A program made the position numbers and the translations under genes. From NCBI GenBank assembly GCA_051879195.1, contig JBJELO010000030.1, positions 1 to 20,155 of the forward strand: DNA of 20,155 nt, written 5' to 3'. A model generated the notes under the pieces. The model was not told where the DNA came from, made no database searches, and saw nothing but the letters and a program-made list of their open reading frames with translations. Shown in pieces: positions 8,156-14,753 of this stretch; the stretch's first letter is position 1, and each line of letters starts with the position of its first letter. The stretch is from TWA4 sp051879195. Its GTDB lineage: Bacteria; Bacillota; Clostridia; Lachnospirales; Lachnospiraceae.

Positions 8156-8184
8156 TTGACAAATAATGGAAATATCACTATAAT
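8156..8184 (+). promoter_or_regulatory. Consensus sigma-A-type promoter of the marR-MATE operon
   Basis: A perfect TTGACA (8156-8161), a 17-bp spacer and a perfect TATAAT (8179-8184). A palindrome, AGGTACCT (8149-8156), overlaps the first base of the -35 and could be a MarR-family operator for autorepression (inference). So strong a promoter fits a gene kept off by a repressor. The leader to the marR start is about 70 nt. Confidence 0.85.
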
Positions 8185-8261
8185 GGGCAGTGTATCAGAT
8201 ATGATGGAAAGAACTGCCGGGCATTCGCTTTCTGTCGGGAGTTTGAAGTTGGAGGAATGTT

Positions 8262-8864
8262 ATGGAAAAGCAGATTGATATTGGAAAAAGTATGGAGCCG
8301 GAAGGTCAGAGTGAACGAAAAAGTCAGAGGATGGCGGAAAGACAGAGTCTGTCGGAAAAAGAGGTTTCCAGTGCAGATCTGGAACGGTTGTCCCATGAAC
8401 TGTTTCGCCGCCTGTATTTGAAGAACCGGGGATCGAATCAGACGCAGGGGAAGGTTCTGAAGATTTTGTATAAGAAAGGTCATTTGTCCCAGAAGGAGGT
8501 ACAGGAGATTCTGGATGTGAAGCCCGGTTCTATCAGTGAGATTATCACGAAGCTGGAAAAAAGGGAGCTGGTAACGCGGGTGCAGGATCCGCAGGACAGG
8601 AGAAGAGTGCTTCTGGAACTTACGGAGAAAGGCCGACAGGACGTGGAGGAATTCAGCAGAAATTATCAGAACAGTGTCATGCAGTTTTTTGAAGTGCTGG
8701 AGGATGTTGAAAAGCAGGAGTTTGGAAGAATTCTTGTGAAACTGCTGAATCAGGAAAATGAGAAAAAAGATGCAGATGAGAAGAGAAGTACAGGTGAAAT
8801 AAGAAATGCAGATGAAAAAAGAAGTGCAGATGAAAAAAGAAGTGCAGATGAAAAAAGAAAATAA
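8262..8864 (+). CDS. MarR family transcriptional regulator
   Basis: Encodes 200 residues, longer than the usual 140-160 because of a polar N-terminal extension of about 35 residues and a repetitive C-terminal tail. The winged helix runs from about residue 60 to 130: TQGKVLKILYKKGHLSQKEVQEIL, the recognition helix region KPGSISEIITKLEKRELV, and the wing with the MarR signature DPQDRRRVLLELTEKG. GGAGG precedes the ATG. The tail is a tandem repeat of ADEKRS-like hexapeptides encoded by 18-bp DNA units at 8772-8861. It probably senses a toxic compound and represses its own operon, which includes the MATE gene it overlaps. The extra tail is not part of the MarR fold and may be a by-product of repeat expansion. 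Confidence 0.9.
   Translation: MEKQIDIGKSMEPEGQSERKSQRMAERQSLSEKEVSSADLERLSHELFRRLYLKNRGSNQTQGKVLKILYKKGHLSQKEVQEILDVKPGSISEIITKLEKRELVTRVQDPQDRRRVLLELTEKGRQDVEEFSRNYQNSVMQFFEVLEDVEKQEFGRILVKLLNQENEKKDADEKRSTGEIRNADEKRSADEKRSADEKRK
8772..8861 (+). repeat. 18-bp tandem repeat, five units, read in two frames
   Basis: Five consecutive 18-bp units begin at 8772, 8790, 8808, 8826 and 8844. Units 3 and 4 are identical (GCAGATGAAAAAAGAAGT), unit 5 differs only at its end, and units 1-2 are diverged. In the marR frame the unit reads A-D-E-K-R-S; in the MATE frame it reads Q-M-K-K-E-V. Each of units 3-5 therefore supplies an in-frame ATG for the MATE gene. The unit length is a multiple of three, so unit number can change without breaking either frame. 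Confidence 0.9.
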
Positions 8865-10185
8865 GATGGGCGTGATGCCGGTGCCCCGGCTGGTGATTAC
8901 CATGTCATTTCCGATCATGGTATCCATGCTGGTACAGTCACTTTACAATATTGTGGACAGTATTTTTGTGGCCAGAATCAGCGAGGATGCACTGACGGCA
9001 ACCTCCATTGCCTATTCTGCCCAGATGCTCCAGATTGCAGTGGCAGTCGGTACTGGTGTGGGTGCCAATGCGCTGATTTCCAGATGTCTGGGTGCAAAAC
9101 AGTTTGATAAAGCCAACGAAGCGGCCACGACCGGTCTGCTTCTGACCATACTCAGTTCACTGGTTTTTGTGCTGTGGGGCATCTTCGGGACGGAGGTGTT
9201 TGTCCGTCAGTTCAGTTCCGATGAAACAATCACGGCGCTGGGTACTTCCTATCTGCATATCTGTCAGGTATACAGTACGGGACTGTTTCTGGGAACATTT
9301 TTCCAGAGACTGCTCCAGGCCACCGGAAGGACTTTTTCCAGTATGCTGGCGCAGATGGCAGGAGCAGTTGTCAATATTGTGCTGGATCCCATTATGATCT
9401 TCGGTATGTTCGGCTGCCCGGAGATGGGAATCACCGGTGCAGCCATTGCGACGGTGGTCGGGCAGTGGGCAGCTGCCGCAATTGGATTGACCCTCAATAT
9501 AGTACAGAACAAGGAAATCCATTTTGTATTCAGGAATTTCAGATTTCATAAAGAAAGTGTTCTGGCCATTTACAGGGTGGGAGCGCCGACCATCATTACG
9601 CAGGCGTGCGGCAGTCTTATGATGGCTGCCATGAATTCGATTCTGATCATGTTTTCATCCACGGCAGTGGCATTTTTCGGTGTATATTATAAACTGCAGA
9701 ATTTCCTTTTCATGCCCATGAATGGTCTTGGTCAGGGTTCGCTTCCCATTGTGGGATATAATTTCGGCGCGGGAAACAGCGCGCGTGTACGTGAAACCTG
9801 CAGGACATCTCTTACCATCGGTTTGGGCATTGCCGTTGTGGGAATGATTGTATTTATGGTATTTCCCAGGCAGCTGCTGTTACTGTTTGCAGCCAGCGAC
9901 GCCATGATCCGGATCGGCGTACCGGCGCTGCGGATCATCTGTATTTCCTGTATACCGGCCTCTGCCACCATGATTATCGGCTATGTGATTTCCGGTCTGG
10001 GAAATGGTATGGTCAATATGGTGGGAACGGCGCTGCGGCAGCTGATTCTGCTGATTCCGCTGGTGTACCTGTTCGGCAGGCTGGGCGGCCTTGATATGGT
10101 CTGGTTTGCCTTCTGGATCTCCGAGCTTGCAGCGGTGATTTTTGCTGTGATCTGCTTAAAGAAAGCTTTTCAGAAGCTTCATTAA
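8848..10185 (+). CDS. MATE family multidrug/cation antiporter (first of three)
   Basis: Encodes 445 residues from the ATG at 8848, the usual MATE length, with about 12 membrane helices in two homologous halves (SFPIMVSMLVQSLYNIVDSIFVARIS near the N-terminus; APTIITQACGSLMMAAMNS starting the second half). The start is ambiguous: ATGs at 8806, 8812, 8830, 8848 and 8866 are all in frame. 8848 is preferred because MKKENKMGVMPV resembles typical starts of this subfamily as I recall them. It overlaps the marR 3' end, suggesting translational coupling. It should export drugs or metabolites using a sodium or proton gradient; the substrate is unknown. Its 3' end overlaps the convergent DUF3786 gene by 30 bp. 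Confidence 0.9.
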   Translation: MKKENKMGVMPVPRLVITMSFPIMVSMLVQSLYNIVDSIFVARISEDALTATSIAYSAQMLQIAVAVGTGVGANALISRCLGAKQFDKANEAATTGLLLTILSSLVFVLWGIFGTEVFVRQFSSDETITALGTSYLHICQVYSTGLFLGTFFQRLLQATGRTFSSMLAQMAGAVVNIVLDPIMIFGMFGCPEMGITGAAIATVVGQWAAAAIGLTLNIVQNKEIHFVFRNFRFHKESVLAIYRVGAPTIITQACGSLMMAAMNSILIMFSSTAVAFFGVYYKLQNFLFMPMNGLGQGSLPIVGYNFGAGNSARVRETCRTSLTIGLGIAVVGMIVFMVFPRQLLLLFAASDAMIRIGVPALRIICISCIPASATMIIGYVISGLGNGMVNMVGTALRQLILLIPLVYLFGRLGGLDMVWFAFWISELAAVIFAVICLKKAFQKLH

Positions 10186-10977
10186 ATCGGCGGCCATGCA
10201 GCCGGTGGTGTCCGGGTGAACATAATCGGTCACCCGTTTATCCACCATAATCTGGGTCTGAGCGGGGAAATCCTCATCTTCATCCCAGAAAAGCAGCTGT
10301 ATGGGAATCTGCGGGAACGGATAAAACTGATAGGAGAGATCGGCTTTCGTCTCCACAGGCGTTCCGCCGGCTTTCCGGCAGACAGCCTCAAGAAGGTCGG
10401 TTTTTCCTGCAAATTCATCAGAGAAGGTTTCCAGAAGCATGTCCTTCTGCCGACTGTTTCCACCCGCGCGGGTATCCAGCTGATCATTGGGAAGCCAGCT
10501 GCCGCTCAGAGCGGGCTCATCTTTTACATAACGGAGCAGATGATAAACCGCCATCGCTTCATTGAAATAAAGCCGGCCGGTCCAGCTGTGGTCCGACTTC
10601 GGCAGAATATCCTCCTCACGGAGATACAGCCGATCCGCAAGTTGTCCATCCGGGTTCAGATAGGAACTGGAAGGACGAAGGGCGGACGGCTTTTTTGCTG
10701 TGTTTTTCCGGCAGGAGATTTCATCGGCTGCAACAGCACCGGATAAAATTTTGTCCGGAGAACTCTCCTTTTCCAGAACTCCATCCGCCAGGCGCAGACG
10801 GTACCGCGTCTCGAAATACCTGATGTAGAGATATTGTTCATCCCTCTCCAGATTCAGAATCCGAATCACCCGTTCCGGATTGTAATCTGAAAATGCGTTC
10901 TGCCACTGTTTTTCAATCTCTTCGTAGTCAGAAAGCAGATAATCTCTGCACTGATAAGCGTGAAAATTAATACTCAT
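10156..10977 (-). CDS. DUF3786 domain-containing protein
   Basis: Encodes 273 residues, soluble and acidic, without signal peptide. The C-terminal half has the arrangement I associate with DUF3786: a helix before LLRYV, a short SGSW motif, then QFYPFPQIPIQLLFWDEDEDFPAQTQIMVDKRVTDYVHPD. An N-terminal segment has the LNLERDEQYLYIRYFETRYRL pattern. Function is unknown; some family members occur beside corrinoid or methyltransferase genes, but nothing of the kind is adjacent here. GGGGGAG precedes the ATG at 10977. The stop lies inside the last codons of the convergent MATE gene, so each transcript runs antisense into the other unless stopped within coding sequence. Confidence 0.75.
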   Translation of the reverse strand: MSINFHAYQCRDYLLSDYEEIEKQWQNAFSDYNPERVIRILNLERDEQYLYIRYFETRYRLRLADGVLEKESSPDKILSGAVAADEISCRKNTAKKPSALRPSSSYLNPDGQLADRLYLREEDILPKSDHSWTGRLYFNEAMAVYHLLRYVKDEPALSGSWLPNDQLDTRAGGNSRQKDMLLETFSDEFAGKTDLLEAVCRKAGGTPVETKADLSYQFYPFPQIPIQLLFWDEDEDFPAQTQIMVDKRVTDYVHPDTTGCMAADLMKLLKSFL

Positions 10978-11066
10978 AAGTTGTCTCCCCCAAATGAATC
11001 TGCAGCTGTTCTGAATCTGTCAGGCGGCTGTTATGTCTTATGTAAAAACGATGGAATCTTTTACTT

Positions 11067-11095
11067 ATCATAGACTATTTTTCTGTTCTGTGCAA
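11067..11095 (-). promoter_or_regulatory. Candidate promoter of the DUF3786 gene
   Basis: On the minus strand TATGAT (11067-11072) lies 17 bp from TTGCAC (11090-11095). The -35 matches the consensus only in its first three bases. The leader to the start codon would be about 85 nt. Confidence 0.35.
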
Positions 11096-11142
11096 CCGGG
11101 GGAGAATATTTGTTACTGTTTAGCTGTCCAGAACCAGGTGAC

Positions 11143-11172
11143 TTGTGGTATACTGAAAAAATGTGATATGAT
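11143..11172 (+). promoter_or_regulatory. Extended -10 promoter of the second MATE gene
   Basis: TTGTGG (11143-11148), an 18-bp spacer and TATGAT (11167-11172), preceded by TG at 11164-11165 (extended -10). The predicted transcription start, near 11179, lies just before the palindrome at 11183-11204, a classical layout for a repressor operator. Confidence 0.6.
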
Positions 11173-11182
11173 ACAAGGGGAA

Positions 11183-11204
11183 AAGTTCAAATCCTTTTGA
11201 ACTT
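11183..11204. promoter_or_regulatory. Perfect 9-bp palindrome, candidate repressor operator
   Basis: AAGTTCAAA (11183-11191) and TTTGAACTT (11196-11204) are perfect inverted repeats around a 4-bp spacer. A second, overlapping small palindrome TTGAA-C-TTCAA follows. It sits immediately downstream of the predicted -10, where a bound dimer would block transcription of the MATE gene. The cognate regulator is not identified; a MarR- or TetR-type protein is plausible. Confidence 0.6.
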
Positions 11205-11264
11205 CAACTTATGTGGGATATAAATGCTGATTTATTACGAAAACAAGAGAAAGAAGGAAGGAAA

Positions 11265-12799
11265 ATGAAACATGCAGCAGGTGATAAAAAGTCGGTTACA
11301 CAGTATGAGAAGATGACCATGACACCGATTCCCAGGCTGATTGTCAGGCTGGCGGTGCCCACGATCATCAGTATGCTGGTGACGAATATCTACAATATGG
11401 TGGACACGGCTTTTGTGGGAACTCTCGGCAACAGTGCCAGCGGCGCGGTGGGTATCGTGTTTGGTTTCATGTCCATTCTGCAGGCGGTGGGATTTATGTT
11501 CGGCCAGGGCGCGGGCAGTATTATTTCCAGAAAGCTGGGGATGAAGGATGAGGAAACGGCCAGTGTGCTGGCATCCACAGGCTTTTTTCTGGCGTTGTTT
11601 TCAGGAGCGGTTATCGGGATACTCAGTCTGATCTGGCTGGATCCGCTGGTGATGCTGCTGGGCAGTACGGAGACGATTGCGCCATATGCAAAAACGTACA
11701 TCAGCTGTATATTGATTGCGGCGCCGTTTATGGTCTCCAGTTTTGTTATGAACAATATTCTCCGCTATGAAGGCAAAGCCATTCTGGGTATGATCGGTCT
11801 TTTGACAGGAGGCTTTCTGAATATCTGCGGGGATGCAGTATTTATGTTCGGATTCCATATGGGAATTCTGGGCGCAGGGCTTTCCACGGCATTATCCCAG
11901 ACCGTCAGCTTCTGTATTCTTCTGAGTATGTTTCTGCGGGGAAAGACGGAGTGCAGATTTTCCATCAGAAAGGTGTCTCTGCAGGGGGATATGCTGTTTG
12001 ATATCATTGCAACGGGACTTCCCAGCATGCTCCGGCAGGGACTGACCAGTTTGACCACGGTGCTTTTAAACGGGCAGGCTGCAGTATACGGTGATGCGGC
12101 TGTGGCGGCAATGAGTATTGTATCAAGAATTATCATGTTCGTATTTTCGATTGCAATTGGGATCGGGCAGGGATTTCAGCCGGTCAGCGGGTTCAATTAC
12201 GGAGCGGGGAAATACAGCCGGGTGCGCCGGGCATTTGTTTTTACGCTGGCGCTTTCCGAAACCATGCTGTTTGTGATGACAGCCGGTGTTCTGCTGTTTT
12301 CCGATCATCTGATTCAGATATTCCGCGATGATGCGCAGGTTATTGAGATCGGCACCCGGGCGCTGCGCCTGCAGTGCATCGCTTTGCTGATTCTTCCCTT
12401 CAGTATGGTTACGGAAATGCAGCTGCAGAGTACGGGCCAGAAGTTCAGCGCCTCTCTGCTTTCTTCTCTCCGCAGCGGCATTTATTTCATTCCTGCGTTA
12501 TTGATTCTGGCAAAATACAGGGGACTGGCGGGGATTCAGGAAGCACAGCCGCTGGCATTTGTTCTCTCNNNNNNNNNNNNNNNNNNNNNNNNNNNNNNNN
12601 NNNNNNNNNNNNNNNNNNNNNNNNNNNNNNNNNNNNNNNNNNNNNNNNNNNNNNNNNNNNNNNNNNNNAATACAGGGGACTGGCGGGGATTCAGGAAGCA
12701 CAGCCGCTGGCATTTGTTCTCTCGGGTTTTACCTCCATATTTTTTGCAGCAGCATTTTTCAGGAAGCTGCCGAAGGAGGACAGACAGGAAAATGTGTAA
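11265..12799 (+). CDS. MATE family multidrug/cation antiporter (second), split by an artificial gap
   Basis: The ATG at 11265 is chosen because AAGGAAGG (11254-11261) precedes it; the in-frame ATG at 11211 lies in the operator/leader and has no such site. The protein has about 12 membrane helices and MATE features (LAVPTIISMLVTNIYNMVDTAFVG; second half LPSMLRQGLTSLTTVLLNGQA; FQPVSGFNYGAGKYSRVRRA). The N run at 12569-12668 is flanked by an identical 55-bp sequence. Removing one copy plus the Ns (155 bp) leaves 1380 bp, an uninterrupted frame of 459 residues ending RQENV and the normal MATE length. The gene is therefore intact in the organism. Substrate unknown. It has its own promoter and operator, unlike the MarR-linked MATE upstream. 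Confidence 0.88.
12514..12723. other. Assembly gap with 55-bp duplicated flanks (artefact)
   Basis: Bases 12514-12568 and 12669-12723 are identical (55 bp) on either side of exactly 100 Ns (12569-12668). Collapsing the duplicate restores an intact MATE frame. This is the signature of two graph contigs overlapping by a k-mer length and placed next to each other with a fixed-size gap, not a biological repeat. Confidence 0.93.
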
Positions 12800-12807
12800 A
12801 TCTGCCT

Positions 12808-12897
12808 GGCTCTGAACAGAGAATTCTGAGTGTATGTTTGAGTTACTGTTCAGAGCCAAATAGATTTGAACAGTAACATGTTTGGGGGATGTTCAAA
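12808..12897 (+). repeat. Set of overlapping, mutually exclusive inverted repeats
   Basis: Four arms are seen. A is GGCTCTGAACAG (12808-12819). B is GTTACTGTTCAGAGCC (12842-12857). C is TTTGAACAGTAAC (12865-12877). D is TGTTCAAA (12890-12897). A pairs perfectly with B over 12 bp, B with C over 11 bp, and C with D over 8 bp. So A:B plus C:D, or B:C alone, can form. The array starts 8 bp after the second MATE stop and ends about 130 bp before the nuclease gene. No U-tract follows, so it is not a simple intrinsic terminator. It may be an attenuator-like leader, an mRNA-end structure or a palindromic intergenic repeat. Confidence 0.65.
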
Positions 12898-12931
12898 GTG
12901 CCATATGTATGATAGATTATATACAGACAAA

Positions 12932-13004
12932 ACAGTTCGGCAGAATACAGTTCGACGTAATATGATTTCAGCCGGATACGGTTTCAGCCAGAATATGATT
13001 TCAG
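12932..13004 (+). repeat. Degenerate 15-17 bp tandem repeat
   Basis: Five imperfect units follow one another: ACAGTTCGGCAGAAT (12932), ACAGTTCGACGTAAT (12947), ATGATTTCAGCCGGAT (12962), ACGGTTTCAGCCAGAAT (12978) and ATGATTTCAG (12995). Units share the pattern A-x-x-(A/G)-T-T-(C/T)-x-G ending in AT. The array ends about 10 bases before the ribosome binding site of the gene at 13029, so it lies in that gene's leader. No function is evident. Confidence 0.5.
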
Positions 13005-13028
13005 AGAAGGAAAAGAGGGGTGACCGGC

Positions 13029-14702
13029 ATGACGAAATTAAATATTCCTGTCGGTATTTCGGATTTCTCCGAGATACGTCAGAACGGGTACTATTATGTG
13101 GACAAATCTTCTTTTATAAGTGAGCTGCTTCAAACGTCTGCAGCAAAAGTAACGCTGATCACCCGGCCCCGGCGTTTTGGAAAAACTCTGGGAATGAGCA
13201 TGCTGTCGGATTTTTTTGATATCAGAAAAGACAGTACAGCTCTGTTTGAGGGACTGGAGATTGCAGACAGAGCGGATTTGTGCAGGGAATGGATGAATCA
13301 GTGGCCGACTATTTTCTTTTCCTTAAAGGATATTGACGGATTGACTTTTCAGGATGCATATGGCCAGCTTCTTGCGCAGATTTCAAATCTGTATAAGAAT
13401 TACACTTATCTGCTGGATTGTGCTGATATTGATCCTGATGATAAGAAGATTTTTCTTGATCTGAAGGCAGGGCAGGCGGATAAAACGCAGGTCAGCCGCT
13501 CGCTGAATACACTGATGCGGATGATGCATATTTACTATCGGAAGCCGGTTATTTTTCTGATGGATGAATATGATGTTCCGCTTGCCAGGGCCAGCAGCCA
13601 TGATTACTATCCTCAGATGCTTGATATCATCAAAATCATGATGAGTACTGCACTTAAAGATAACAGTTCCCTTCGCTTTGCTGTGATTACCGGCTGCCTG
13701 AAGATTGCGAAAGAAAGCATTTTCACCGGAACCAATAATTTTGTTTCAGATATGATTACGGATTCCGGGTTTAACGAGTATTTTGGCTTTACACAGGAAG
13801 ATGTTGACCGGATTCTGAGAGAGATGGATGCTGCAGAACATGCGGAAAGCATAAAAGCCTGGTATGACGGTTATCATTTCGGTGATTCTGATGTGTATTG
13901 CCCGTGGGATGTGATGAATTACCTGCGGGATCTTCAGAGGGATCCCGGTGCAAAACCTGCGGGATACTGGAAAAATACCAGTGATAATGCAATTATTCGT
14001 TCTTTTATTGATTATGCCGGCAGCAGCATTACAAAGAAGCTGGAAACGCTGCTCTCCGGCGGATATATTACGCAGCGTGTGGACGAAAGCCTGACGTATG
14101 ATTATCTGCATTCTTCCGAGGACAATCTCTGGAGTGTTCTTTATCTGACCGGCTATCTGACCGGAGTGAGAAATACAGAACTGACTGAACCTTTAACGGA
14201 TGGAGTATGGGCTTTGAAGATTCCGAATGCTGAAATACAGGAAATTTTTGAGACTACTGTGATGAAGTGGTTCGATGACAGTGCAAAGAGCTGGAGCCGG
14301 AAAGCCCTGTTTGATGCTGTCTGGAATGCCGACAGTGAAACGATCACGCAGGAGATGAATAAGCTGCTGCGCAGAACCATCAGCTATCATGATTATAAAG
14401 AAGATTTTTATCATGCATTTCTTGCCGGTATTTTTGCCGGGGCCGGGTATACGGTTGAATCAAACAGGGAACACGGAGAGGGCAGAAGTGATGTGGTTGT
14501 GTATGATCCTGTGAATGGTCGGGTTGCTGTTTTTGAGGCAAAATACTCCGGGAATCCGGAGGCAATGAAAGAAGACTGCGGGAAAGCTCTGGAGCAGATT
14601 GATGACCGGATGTATGCAAAGGAATTTGAAGATGACTATGATCATATTTTCTGCTATGGGATTTCCTTCTTCAGAAAGCGCTGTCTGGTGAAAAAGAGAT
14701 AA
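13029..14702 (+). CDS. AAA-ATPase-like/DUF1703 protein with PD-(D/E)XK nuclease domain
   Basis: Encodes 557 residues. The ATG at 13029 is used, with GAGGGG at 13014-13019; the upstream in-frame GTG at 13020 falls in the ribosome binding site spacing. The N-terminus (IPVGISDFSEIRQNGYYYVDKSSFI) and the P-loop RPRRFGKT (K52, T53) are typical of the AAA-ATPase-like family (AAA_9-type). The Walker B is VIFLMDEYD (D179, E180), followed by a conserved WYDGYHFG motif. The C-terminal domain carries GRSD (D488) and FEAKY (E503, K505), the D-x15-E-x-K catalytic pattern of PD-(D/E)XK nucleases. The role is unknown; such genes are strongly expanded in Lachnospiraceae and Bacteroidetes and are suspected to act in defence or as mobile cargo. 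It is followed after 51 bp by a second nuclease-fold gene. Confidence 0.92.
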   Translation: MTKLNIPVGISDFSEIRQNGYYYVDKSSFISELLQTSAAKVTLITRPRRFGKTLGMSMLSDFFDIRKDSTALFEGLEIADRADLCREWMNQWPTIFFSLKDIDGLTFQDAYGQLLAQISNLYKNYTYLLDCADIDPDDKKIFLDLKAGQADKTQVSRSLNTLMRMMHIYYRKPVIFLMDEYDVPLARASSHDYYPQMLDIIKIMMSTALKDNSSLRFAVITGCLKIAKESIFTGTNNFVSDMITDSGFNEYFGFTQEDVDRILREMDAAEHAESIKAWYDGYHFGDSDVYCPWDVMNYLRDLQRDPGAKPAGYWKNTSDNAIIRSFIDYAGSSITKKLETLLSGGYITQRVDESLTYDYLHSSEDNLWSVLYLTGYLTGVRNTELTEPLTDGVWALKIPNAEIQEIFETTVMKWFDDSAKSWSRKALFDAVWNADSETITQEMNKLLRRTISYHDYKEDFYHAFLAGIFAGAGYTVESNREHGEGRSDVVVYDPVNGRVAVFEAKYSGNPEAMKEDCGKALEQIDDRMYAKEFEDDYDHIFCYGISFFRKRCLVKKR

Positions 14703-14753
14703 ATATGGCTGAAAAGGATGTAGGAGCGTATAGAATTCTGAGAGGGGGCTTGT

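Noticed and set aside
7924..8178. 84-codon minus-strand frame upstream of the AraC gene
   Set aside because: It is out of frame with the Ig-like remnant and overlaps the AraC start; composition is not protein-like.
8772..8861. The regular repeat array considered as a CRISPR
   Set aside because: Units are directly adjacent without spacers and lie inside coding sequence; no cas genes or other arrays are in the window.
8178..8927. Long minus-strand frame with phenylalanine/cysteine-rich repeats opposite marR
   Set aside because: It is the complement of the 18-bp tandem repeat and the marR gene, has no ribosome binding site, and overlaps well-supported genes.
12866..13123. 85-codon plus-strand frame before the AAA/nuclease gene
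   Set aside because: It lacks a ribosome binding site, runs through the inverted and tandem repeats, and enters the nuclease gene in the wrong frame.
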